Notes: generated from the letters alone by a model not told the origin. A stretch of 7,284 nucleotides of DNA from CAZEZY01 sp964516635 (GCA_964516635.1 CAZEZY010000118.1:1-7284); one strand, 5' to 3'; numbered from the stretch's first letter, positions 1-5,544 are shown. Numbers and translations are program-made.

Positions 1-34
<34 letters not shown>

Positions 35-41
35 TGATCAA

Positions 42-80
42 AAAAAACCCTTGCAGGTCAAAAACTTGCAAGGGTTTTTT
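42..80. terminator. Bidirectional rho-independent terminator
   Basis: Arms 42-55 and 67-80 are perfect reverse complements of 14 bases, each made of an A6 or T6 tract plus the core CCCTTGCA/TGCAAGGG. The loop is 11 nt (56-66). A T-tract ends the hairpin in both orientations. It can therefore end the tRNA transcript arriving from the left and the minus-strand HAD-maoC transcript, whose stop codon lies only 4 bp away. Confidence 0.92.
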
Positions 81-84
81 AATT

Positions 85-576
85 TCATCTCGATGATCCG
101 GGCTCGCGCCGCCTGAACATCCCGTAACCTTCCATGTGCAGCACCTTGTCACCGTGCTGGTTGAACATCTCCCAGGATGTTCGCACCAGCCCCACGTCCG
201 GGCGTTTGGTCATCGGACGCTTTTCGTGGAGGGTGTGCTGCAACCTCAGGATGTCGCCGGGGAAAACGGGCTTCAGCCACTTGAGGCTTTCAAGGCCGGG
301 CGAGCCGAGGCTGGAGGTGCGATGCAGGAAGTTCGTCACCATGAGGCGCATGGCCATGCTGCAGGTGTGCCAGCCACTGGCGCACAATCCGCCGAAAACC
401 GAGGCGCGGGCGGCCTCCGGGTCCAGATGGAAGGGCTGGGGATCAAACTGACGGGCAAAAGTCACGATCTCTTCTTGCGTCGGCGAGATCGTGCCCAGAT
501 CACGGACCTCGCCCTCCTGGAGGTCTTCCCACCAGATGTCGATATGGGGGCTCTGTTCGGGATGGATGGCGGTCAT
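85..576 (-). CDS. MaoC-like (hotdog) dehydratase family protein
   Basis: This 163-residue protein has a single hotdog fold of the MaoC/(R)-specific enoyl-CoA hydratase type. The family typically hydrates trans-2-enoyl-CoA or dehydrates 3-hydroxyacyl-CoA. The hydratase-2 signature is at residues 44-52 (FDPQPFHLD). Asp45 and His50 have the Asp-x4-His spacing of the catalytic pair, and the usual glycine-rich FGGLCASGWH follows at 61-70. Gln replaces the more common Asn before the Pro. An in-frame extension to 660 exists, but it runs back into the HAD gene and the ATG at 576 has a strong Shine-Dalgarno, so the shorter start is chosen. It is the second gene of a minus-strand operon, 11 bp after the HAD gene. 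The exact substrate cannot be told from sequence; it may be a general acyl-CoA dehydratase rather than a PHA-specific PhaJ. Confidence 0.88.
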   Translation of the reverse strand: MTAIHPEQSPHIDIWWEDLQEGEVRDLGTISPTQEEIVTFARQFDPQPFHLDPEAARASVFGGLCASGWHTCSMAMRLMVTNFLHRTSSLGSPGLESLKWLKPVFPGDILRLQHTLHEKRPMTKRPDVGLVRTSWEMFNQHGDKVLHMEGYGMFRRREPGSSR

Positions 577-582
577 CTGTTT

Positions 583-588
583 CTCCTT
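583..588 (-). promoter_or_regulatory. Ribosome binding site of the MaoC-like gene
   Basis: On the minus strand AAGGAG lies 6 nt before the ATG at 576 and overlaps the TGA stop of the upstream HAD gene (588-590). This fixes the start at 576 rather than 660 and suggests translational coupling of the two genes. Confidence 0.8.
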
Positions 589-1319
589 CAGGGTGTGGTG
601 GATGCTGGGTCGGTACCGCCCAGACCCAGCCTGTCGCAGAGTTGTGTCAGCGTCTGGCAAATCACAACGTGCCTGACCTGGCGGACCACCGGCAAGGGGT
701 GTCCTGCCCGGTTGATCCAGGCGGTCTGCATGCCGGCGGCGTGGGCGCCCAGCACGTCCAGTTCAAAGTCGTCACCCACATGCAGCACCGCTTCGGGTGG
801 CACACCCAGGGCATCGGCGGCGAGACCAAAGATGCGTGGATCGGGCTTTTTGCAGCCCACCTCACGAGCCGTGATCACGGCCTGGAAATGGTGGCCAATG
901 CCCACCCGATGCACATCCGCATTGCCATTCGAGACCGACGCCACGGGAAAGCGCCGGCTCAGGCGATCAAGGGCACTCAGCGCGTCATCAAAAAACGCGA
1001 CACGCTGGCGTTCGGCCAAAAACACCTCGAAAGCCGGTTCGCACAGGTCGGCCGCATCACCGGCCTCCACCAGCGCACGGCGGATGGCTTCGCGCCTCAG
1101 GGTGGTGAGGTCATGCGACAGGTGTGCCAGGTCGGCATTCACCGCTTCCCGGATGCGCTGGCGCCGTTCCGGATCGGAAAGCCAGTGGGCCGTGGCGGGG
1201 GCATGGAGGGTCAGCCATTGCTGCAACACCGATTCGGCCCGCTGAATGGTGGGCCACACGGGCCACAGGGTGTCGTCGAGATCGAGGGTAATCGCCCGGA
1301 TGCGCGGCAGGTTCAGCAT
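588..1319 (-). CDS. HAD-superfamily hydrolase
   Basis: This 243-residue haloacid-dehalogenase-type phosphohydrolase has all four motifs. Motif I is DLDDT at residues 13-17, with Asp13 the expected nucleophile and Asp15 the acid/base. Motif II is the Ser/Asn of SVSNG. Motif III is the Lys in CKKPDPRIF. Motif IV is the acidic pair in HVGDDFELD. A helical cap of roughly residues 22-105 sits between motifs I and II, as in subfamily I members of the YjjG/GS1-like type. It probably dephosphorylates a small phosphorylated metabolite; the substrate is unknown. The ATG at 1319 was chosen because motif I then sits at the usual distance from the N-terminus. None of the candidates (ATG 1319, ATG 1340, GTG 1361) has a good Shine-Dalgarno, and the latter two would overlap the divergent hemH coding region. 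Confidence 0.9.
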   Translation of the reverse strand: MLNLPRIRAITLDLDDTLWPVWPTIQRAESVLQQWLTLHAPATAHWLSDPERRQRIREAVNADLAHLSHDLTTLRREAIRRALVEAGDAADLCEPAFEVFLAERQRVAFFDDALSALDRLSRRFPVASVSNGNADVHRVGIGHHFQAVITAREVGCKKPDPRIFGLAADALGVPPEAVLHVGDDFELDVLGAHAAGMQTAWINRAGHPLPVVRQVRHVVICQTLTQLCDRLGLGGTDPASTTP

Positions 1320-1338
1320 AGGTGAGTGAGAATACCGC

Positions 1339-2424
1339 ATGGCATTTGCAAAAGAACCCACCTACACCCATGGCCAACCCGCCAAGACGGGCATTCTGCT
1401 GTGCAACCTGGGCACGCCCGAGGCCCCCACCGCACCGGCGTTGCGGCGCTACCTGGGGCAGTTTCTGGCCGACCCCCGGGTGGTTGAAATCCCCAAGGTC
1501 ATCTGGTGGTTCATCCTGCACGGCATCATTCTGCGGATTCGTCCTGGCAAGTCGGCCGCCAAATACGCCACGATCTGGACGCCCGAGGGATCGCCCTTGA
1601 AGGCCTGGACCGAAAAACAGGCCAAACTGCTGAGCGGCTATCTGGGCGAACGGGGTCATCATGTCGATGTGCGATACGCCATGCGCTATGGTCAGCCGGC
1701 CGTTGAGCGCCAGTTGCAGGCCATGAAGGCCGATGGCTGCACCCGCATCCTTGTCCTGCCTGCCTATCCCCAGTACTGTGCGGCCACCACGGCCAGCGTT
1801 TACGACATGGTGTTCGAATGGGGCCTGAAAACCCGCACCCTCCCGGAACTGCGCTTCGTCAACCACTATCATGACGAGCCCACCTACATCGAGGCCCTCA
1901 AGGCTGCCGTCAAGAAGCACTGGATGGCCCATGGCCGCCCCGACAAGCTGGTCATGAGCTTTCACGGCATGCCCGAACGAACGCTGCACCGGGGCGATCC
2001 TTACCATTGCGAGTGCCACAAGACGGGGCGCCTGCTGGCCGAGGCGCTGGGCTTGCAGAAAGACGACTACAAGGTCACCTTCCAGTCCCGTTTCGGTCGG
2101 GCCAAATGGCTGGAACCTTACACCGAGCCCAGCCTCGTGGCCATGGCCCGCGAGGGAGTGGGCCGGGTGGACGTGATCTGCCCAGGCTTCAGCAGCGATT
2201 GCATCGAGACGCTGGAAGAAATCGATCAGGAAGCCCGCGAAGCTTTCCTGCATGCTGGCGGCAAGGCATTCCATTACATACCTTGCCTGAACGACAGCGC
2301 CGAAGGCATGCGTGCCCTCACGGCGGTATGTGAACAGCATCTGTCGGGCTGGCCCACCCGGGTGGCACCATCGACCGATGAACGGCAACGAGCCCGGGCA
2401 TTGGGCATGGGTGCCAGCCTCTGA
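1339..2424 (+). CDS. hemH: Ferrochelatase
   Basis: This 361-residue protoporphyrin/coproporphyrin ferrochelatase inserts Fe2+ into the porphyrin in the last steps of haem synthesis and is usually membrane-associated. The N-terminal ILLCNLGTPEAP and the later RRYLGQFLADPRVVEIP are family hallmarks. The metal-binding/catalytic His is His209 in MSFHGMPERTL. The conserved Glu is Glu290 in SSDCIETLEE. LPAYPQYCAATTASV matches the porphyrin-cleft region. Length is normal for proteobacteria, and there is no cysteine-rich C-terminal [2Fe-2S] extension. The start follows an AGGTGAG at 1320-1326 with a rather long 12-nt spacing. The gene is divergent from the HAD gene (19-bp gap) and probably cotranscribed with the small downstream gene 8 bp away. 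It is also a candidate neighbour of the S4 gene at 4043, since hemH and an S4 gene are often near grpE-dnaK in related genomes (recalled, not checked). Confidence 0.97.
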   Translation: MAFAKEPTYTHGQPAKTGILLCNLGTPEAPTAPALRRYLGQFLADPRVVEIPKVIWWFILHGIILRIRPGKSAAKYATIWTPEGSPLKAWTEKQAKLLSGYLGERGHHVDVRYAMRYGQPAVERQLQAMKADGCTRILVLPAYPQYCAATTASVYDMVFEWGLKTRTLPELRFVNHYHDEPTYIEALKAAVKKHWMAHGRPDKLVMSFHGMPERTLHRGDPYHCECHKTGRLLAEALGLQKDDYKVTFQSRFGRAKWLEPYTEPSLVAMAREGVGRVDVICPGFSSDCIETLEEIDQEAREAFLHAGGKAFHYIPCLNDSAEGMRALTAVCEQHLSGWPTRVAPSTDERQRARALGMGASL

Positions 2425-2432
2425 AGCGTGCC

Positions 2433-2732
2433 GTGACAAAACTGACGGTGAACCGAGACCATCAACTGGGCCTGGACGGCGTCCAGCGACTCGTTGACGA
2501 GTGGGTCGCAGACGGACGAAGCCGCTTGGGACTCCACTGTGAAGTGGTCCGCACCGATGCGGGCGATGTGGTGACCTTTCAACGACCAGGCATCAGCGGA
2601 ACGATCCAGGCCTCATCCCGCCATCTGGCCCTCGATGCGAAGCTGGGATTTCTGCTGAGTCCTTATGCCGGCCGCATCACCGAAGAAATCCAGCGGCAAC
2701 TGGATGTGCGCCTGGGCACGCCAGCCGGCTGA
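2433..2732 (+). CDS. Polyhydroxyalkanoic acid system family protein (small)
   Basis: This 99-residue protein resembles the small family annotated as putative polyhydroxyalkanoic acid system protein (PHA_gran_rgn type). The recognisable parts are the N-terminal RDHQLGLDGVQRLVDEW and the C-terminal LDAKLGFLLSPYAGRITEEI followed by a LD pair. In between lies a beta-rich segment with VVTFQRPGISGTIQ. Members occur near PHA granule genes in some bacteria, but their biochemical role is poorly defined. No signal peptide or membrane segment is seen. The start is a GTG 8 bp after the hemH stop, with only a weak Shine-Dalgarno; an in-frame GTG at 2448 is an alternative. The close spacing suggests cotranscription with hemH. 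It converges on the tetR gene with a 15-bp gap. Confidence 0.75.
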   Translation: MTKLTVNRDHQLGLDGVQRLVDEWVADGRSRLGLHCEVVRTDAGDVVTFQRPGISGTIQASSRHLALDAKLGFLLSPYAGRITEEIQRQLDVRLGTPAG

Positions 2733-2747
2733 CATCGACCGCCAGGT

Positions 2748-3374
2748 TCAGCGGCTGCGCAGACCGTCGAAGCAGGTTTGCATCACCAGATCCACAATCT
2801 CCTCGTTGGAAAATTGCCCGGTGCCTTTGAGGAATTCGAGAACGGGATCGCATGCCCGGGCGTACAAGGTGTAGAGCACGGCAATTGGGGGCATGCCGGG
2901 GTTGATCTGTCTCGCCCCCTGCGCCGCCTCGATCCATTCACCAAGCCGCTCGCTGATGGTCATGAGCAGATCGGTGTAAGACGAATTGACCGCGAGCGCC
3001 GAACGCAAGGAAGAGTTCTCGCTCGGTAACGACGGCATTTCACCGGCCAGGTGGACCTCCATGGTCCAGCGAGCAACGGCTTGAAGACGGCTCAGCGGAT
3101 CGTCATGGTCGATCGACTCGATGAATGCCAGCGCACGCTGCATCACGCGAACCATGGCGGCTGCGGCCAGATCTTCCTTGCTCGGGAAGTGCTTGTACAG
3201 ACTGGCTTTTGCAATCCCCACTTCTGCGGCCACTTCATCGACCGTCATGGCATCGAAGCCTTTTTCGGCGAGCAGTCGGTTGACCACCGCGATGATGGCC
3301 TCTTCCCGAGCCTGCTGCATGTGTTGCCTGAACGAGATTTTTTTGCCAGTTGTGGCTTCCAGTGTGGTACTCAT
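2748..3374 (-). CDS. TetR/AcrR-family transcriptional regulator
   Basis: This 208-residue protein has a canonical TetR N-terminal DNA-binding domain at about residues 22-70. MTVDEVAAEVGIAKASLYKHF covers the helix-turn-helix, followed by PSKEDLAAA. The C-terminal half (about 75-208) is all-helical and should be the ligand-binding/dimerisation domain; its ligand cannot be inferred. The start at 3374 (MSTTLEAT) gives a normal N-terminal arm. An in-frame ATG at 3419 would add 15 residues but lies in the likely operator region. Neither start has a strong Shine-Dalgarno. The gene is divergent from the fasciclin gene (157 bp between starts), a typical layout for a local repressor controlling itself and its neighbour. 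That regulatory link is inference. Confidence 0.93.
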   Translation of the reverse strand: MSTTLEATTGKKISFRQHMQQAREEAIIAVVNRLLAEKGFDAMTVDEVAAEVGIAKASLYKHFPSKEDLAAAAMVRVMQRALAFIESIDHDDPLSRLQAVARWTMEVHLAGEMPSLPSENSSLRSALAVNSSYTDLLMTISERLGEWIEAAQGARQINPGMPPIAVLYTLYARACDPVLEFLKGTGQFSNEEIVDLVMQTCFDGLRSR

Positions 3375-3418
3375 GTGAGAAGTGTGTCTCGGATGGAGAA
3401 GGAGGATGCGAATAACCA

Positions 3419-3450
3419 TACTAACAGATCCGGTATTGAACTGATTAGTA
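3419..3450. promoter_or_regulatory. Candidate TetR operator: interrupted inverted repeat
   Basis: TACTAACAG (3419-3427) is matched by CTGATTAGTA (3441-3450). Its reverse complement is TACTAATCAG, so the arms pair with one extra base in the right arm. The spacer is 13 bp. It lies midway in the tetR-fasciclin intergenic region and overlaps a possible -35 element at 3436-3441. Position and dyad symmetry fit a TetR-type operator. Binding is inferred, not shown. Confidence 0.45.
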
Positions 3451-3462
3451 CAGAAAGATACT
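3436..3462 (+). promoter_or_regulatory. Possible sigma-70 promoter of the fasciclin gene
   Basis: TTGAAC at 3436-3441 could be a -35 box and GATACT at 3457-3462 a -10 box. Each matches consensus at 4 of 6 positions, and the 15-bp spacing is short. It would give a leader of roughly 65 nt before the ATG at 3532. This is weak evidence, kept because it sits in the most AT-rich stretch of the intergenic region and overlaps the inverted repeat. Confidence 0.3.
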
Positions 3463-3480
3463 TGTGGGTTATTATTCGTT

Positions 3481-3501
3481 CACACCAGTTCAAACGGTGT
3501 G
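3481..3501 (+). promoter_or_regulatory. Hairpin-forming inverted repeat in the fasciclin 5' leader
   Basis: CACACC (3481-3486) and GGTGTG (3496-3501) are perfect reverse complements with a 9-nt spacer, ending 20 bp before the Shine-Dalgarno GGAG at 3522-3525. It could be a leader stem-loop or a second operator half-site pair. A 6-bp stem alone is modest evidence. Confidence 0.35.
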
Positions 3502-3531
3502 TCTCTTTCACCCATCTTTTTGGAGCCGATG

Positions 3532-3984
3532 ATGAAAAAACTGCTGATTGTTTCCCTGCTGAGCCTGAGCGCGCTGACGGCCAAGGCCGCCGACATCGTT
3601 GACACCGCGATTGCAGCCGGTTCGTTCAAGACACTCGTGACCGCTGTACAAGCTGCCGGCCTCGTTGAAACCCTCAAGGGACCGGGCCCCTTCACCGTTT
3701 TTGCCCCCACCGATGAGGCATTCGCCAAGATTCCGAAAGACAAACTGGATGCCTTGCTGAAGGACAAGAAAGCCCTGACCGCCGTGCTGACCTACCATGT
3801 GGTGCCCGGCAAGGTCATGGCCGCCGACGTCAAGGCCGGTCAGGTCAAGACCGTTCAGGGCAGTTCCATCACCGTCACGACGAAAGGTGGCGTCAAGGTG
3901 GACAACGCCAACGTGGTGAAAACCGACATTGGCACCAGCAACGGTGTGATCCACGTCATCGACTCGGTGATCATGCCGAAGTGA
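3532..3984 (+). CDS. Secreted fasciclin (FAS1) domain protein
   Basis: This 150-residue protein has an N-terminal Sec signal peptide and one complete FAS1 domain. Residues 1-19 comprise MKK, a hydrophobic core LLIVSLLSLSALT and an AKA|AD signal peptidase I site. The domain's H1 motif FTVFAPTDEAF, the YH motif LTYHVVPGKV and the C-terminal H2 motif NGVIHVIDSVIMP are all present. The product should be periplasmic or extracellular. No lipobox cysteine or membrane anchor is seen; the protein contains no cysteine. FAS1 domains mediate adhesion and protein interaction, and the role of single-domain bacterial versions is mostly unknown. ATG 3532 is preferred over the adjacent ATG 3529 because GGAG at 3522-3525 is then 6 nt upstream. 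The gene is divergent from tetR, which may regulate it. Confidence 0.93.
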   Translation: MKKLLIVSLLSLSALTAKAADIVDTAIAAGSFKTLVTAVQAAGLVETLKGPGPFTVFAPTDEAFAKIPKDKLDALLKDKKALTAVLTYHVVPGKVMAADVKAGQVKTVQGSSITVTTKGGVKVDNANVVKTDIGTSNGVIHVIDSVIMPK

Positions 3985-3995
3985 TCGAAGGCCAT

Positions 3996-4018
3996 TCGCC
4001 CGGACGGGGTTCGGGCGA
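3996..4018 (+). terminator. GC-rich hairpin after the fasciclin gene (possible weak terminator)
   Basis: TCGCCCG (3996-4002) pairs perfectly with CGGGCGA (4012-4018) around a 9-nt loop, 11 bp after the fasciclin stop. No T-tract follows, so it is not a standard intrinsic terminator. It could pause polymerase, act in rho-dependent termination or protect the mRNA 3' end. Read-through into the S4 gene at 4043 remains possible. Confidence 0.35.
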
Positions 4019-4042
4019 CTCCGTGATAATGAGCGATCGCAT

Positions 4043-4492
4043 ATGGTCACTCCACACGGCATCATCGAAAAAGTCCGCCTGGACAAATGGCTCTGGGCGG
4101 CCCGATTTTTCAAGACCCGAAGCCTCGCGGCCGACGACATCGACAAAGGCCGAGTCAAGGTCAACGGACAGGTTGCCAAGGCTTCGCGCGAGCCCCGTAT
4201 CGGCGACGAAATCGAATTTCGCTCCGGCTACGTGACCCGCACCGTCCAGGTCAGGGCACTCAGTGCGGTTCGAGGGCCCGCCACTCAAGCCGCCGAGTTG
4301 TACCAAGAAACGCCAGAATCGGTGGCTGCGCGAGCGCAAGCCGCCGAACAACGCCGGCTGGCGCCCGAACCGGCGCATGCCATGGCTCAGGGTCGACCCA
4401 CCAAACGCGACAGACGCCAGTTGCAGGATCTGCGATCATCCGGCAAAGCCCCTGGCTGGAACGACCGCTGGAGTGCGTCCCTGGAAGAATGA
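4043..4492 (+). CDS. hslR: RNA-binding S4-domain protein, Hsp15 (HslR)-like
   Basis: This 149-residue protein has an N-terminal S4 RNA-binding domain at about residues 11-60 (RLDKWLWAARFFKTRSLA, then GRVKVNGQ and IGDEIEF). It has a basic, Arg/Lys-rich C-terminal tail with GRPTKRDRR and a Trp-containing end. This is the architecture of Hsp15, which in E. coli binds the 50S subunit carrying a stalled nascent chain and helps recycle it. The C-terminal half contains an Ala/Gln/Arg-rich, probably helical stretch at about 85-105. Shine-Dalgarno support for ATG 4043 is poor, but the start fits the family. No heat-shock (sigma-32) promoter is obvious in 3985-4042. The stop overlaps an alternative start of the next gene, so the two are probably cotranscribed. 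Confidence 0.88.
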   Translation: MVTPHGIIEKVRLDKWLWAARFFKTRSLAADDIDKGRVKVNGQVAKASREPRIGDEIEFRSGYVTRTVQVRALSAVRGPATQAAELYQETPESVAARAQAAEQRRLAPEPAHAMAQGRPTKRDRRQLQDLRSSGKAPGWNDRWSASLEE

Positions 4493-4505
4493 GCCATGAC
4501 CGCCC

Positions 4506-4511
4506 GAGGAG
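4506..4511 (+). promoter_or_regulatory. Ribosome binding site of the peroxidase-related gene
   Basis: GAGGAG lies 7 nt before the ATG at 4519. It favours that start over the in-frame ATG at 4489, which overlaps the S4 stop codon in an ATGA arrangement and has only a weaker GGAAG before it. Confidence 0.7.
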
Positions 4512-4518
4512 CCGCTGC

Positions 4519-5118
4519 ATGACCCCCACCCGTTACCCCTTCCCCGATCTGAATACCCTGCCCGACGACATTCGCACCAAGATTCTCGAGGTTCAGGAAA
4601 AGGCCGGCTTCATTCCGAATGTGTTTCTGGCATTTGCACGCCGGCCGGCCGAATGGCGGGCTTTCTTTGCCTACCACGATGCCCTGATGCTGCCCGAGAC
4701 GGTGGGCCGCGAAAGCGGTCTGAGCAAAGGTGACCGGGAAATGATCGTCACCACCACCAGCGCGGCCAACCAGTGCCTCTATTGCGTGGTGGCCCACGGC
4801 GCCCTCTTGCGGATTTACGAGAAAAAGCCGCTGGTGGCCGACCAGGTGGCCGTGAATCACCGCAAGGCCGACATCACGCCCCGTCAACGCGCCATGCTCG
4901 ATTTCGCGATGAAAGTCTGTCAGCGCTCGCACGAAATCGACGACGCCGACTTTGCGGCTCTGCACGCCCACGGTTTCACCGACGAGGACGCCTGGGACAT
5001 GGCCGCCATCACCGCCTTCTTCGGGCTGAGCAATCGCATGGCCTCTTTCTGCGGCATGCAACCCAACCCCGAGTTCTACCTCATGGGCCGGGTGCCCAAA
5101 GCCCGACCCACTGCCTGA
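4519..5118 (+). CDS. Peroxidase-related enzyme, AhpD-like / carboxymuconolactone decarboxylase family
   Basis: This 199-residue protein belongs to the AhpD-fold group annotated as uncharacterised peroxidase-related enzyme. The redox motif is Cys86-Leu-Tyr-Cys89 with His93 three residues after the second Cys (CxxCxxxH), as in AhpD. The conserved Glu that usually stands before the first Cys in AhpD is not seen in AANQC. Other family-like segments are VQEKAGFIPNVFLAFA near the N-terminus, ADQVAVNHRKADITPRQRAM in the middle and AAITAFFGLSNRMAS near the C-terminus. It is probably a cytoplasmic thiol-dependent reductase or peroxidase acting in oxidative stress; reductant and substrate are unknown. 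It follows the S4 gene with a 26-bp gap, or overlaps it if ATG 4489 is used. It ends back-to-back with the convergent thioesterase gene. Confidence 0.9.
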   Translation: MTPTRYPFPDLNTLPDDIRTKILEVQEKAGFIPNVFLAFARRPAEWRAFFAYHDALMLPETVGRESGLSKGDREMIVTTTSAANQCLYCVVAHGALLRIYEKKPLVADQVAVNHRKADITPRQRAMLDFAMKVCQRSHEIDDADFAALHAHGFTDEDAWDMAAITAFFGLSNRMASFCGMQPNPEFYLMGRVPKARPTA

Positions 5119-5125
5119 TCAGGCA
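5112..5125. repeat. Perfect palindrome holding both convergent stop codons
   Basis: TGCCTGATCAGGCA is a perfect 14-bp palindrome centred between 5118 and 5119. The plus-strand gene stops with TGA at 5116-5118 and the minus-strand gene with TGA read from 5121-5119, so the two coding regions touch with no spacer. As RNA it can form a 5-bp stem with a GATC loop on either strand, but no T-tract follows. Confidence 0.8.
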
Positions 5126-5538
5126 ATGAGCGATCGCAGCCGCTCCGGTATGGTTGCCGATCGCTGCTGGGGAAAATCCACCCAGACCACGGTGGCGCCG
5201 CCGTTGGCATAAAGCGTTTCCGGTGCGCTGCTCAGAAACAGCTCGTGATAGGTGTCGAACGACGTTCGACCCACCACGCCGCTGTAGGTATGAATGAGCA
5301 CCTCACCCGGGAATTCGAGTTGCTTGATGAAGTTGCAGAAGGCGTTCACGATCACGGGCCCCTCCCCCTGCGGATTCGCGGGTACCCCCGACTCGAACAT
5401 CCATTGCAGGCGCGCAATTTCCATGTAACGGAAATACAGCGTGTTGTTCACATGGCCCATGGCGTCCATGTCGCCCCAGCGGATGGGGATGGTCATGGTG
5501 TGGATGCGTTTCTTCTGCTCTGGGACGTCAAGTTTCAC
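5119..5538 (-). CDS. Hotdog acyl-CoA thioesterase (4HBT/YbgC-like)
   Basis: This 139-residue single-hotdog thioesterase should hydrolyse an acyl-CoA to free acid and CoA. The N-terminal IRWGDMDAMGHVNNTLYFRYMEIAR (from residue 19) is the 4HBT-family signature. Asp25 sits where the catalytic Asp of 4-hydroxybenzoyl-CoA thioesterase and YbgC lies, and the GHVNN helix start follows. The rest (VNAFCNFIKQLEFPGEV, GRTSFDTYHEL and VWVDF) fits the remaining hotdog strands. Length is normal for the family. The start is GTG at 5538, supported by an excellent AGGAGGA at 5551-5545 six nt upstream. Chain-length preference cannot be read from sequence. It is divergent from ETF-QO across 139 bp and convergent with the peroxidase-related gene. 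Confidence 0.9.
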   Translation of the reverse strand: MKLDVPEQKKRIHTMTIPIRWGDMDAMGHVNNTLYFRYMEIARLQWMFESGVPANPQGEGPVIVNAFCNFIKQLEFPGEVLIHTYSGVVGRTSFDTYHELFLSSAPETLYANGGATVVWVDFPQQRSATIPERLRSLIA

Positions 5539-5544
5539 CCGTTA

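Noticed and set aside
136..1245. A 369-codon plus-strand open frame opposite the MaoC-like and HAD genes.
   Set aside because: It spans two well-supported minus-strand genes and has no coherent domain.
1111..2439. A 442-codon minus-strand open frame opposite hemH.
   Set aside because: Shadow of hemH: no family motif, low-complexity Gly/Ala/His-rich translation, and it overlaps the HAD gene as well.
4028..4041. Sigma-32 heat-shock promoter ahead of the Hsp15-like gene.
   Set aside because: No CTTGAAA-type -35 with a CCCCAT-type -10 was found in 3985-4042.
3985..4042. A standard intrinsic terminator after the fasciclin gene.
   Set aside because: A 7-bp GC hairpin is present (3996-4018), but it lacks the T-tract needed for a confident call.
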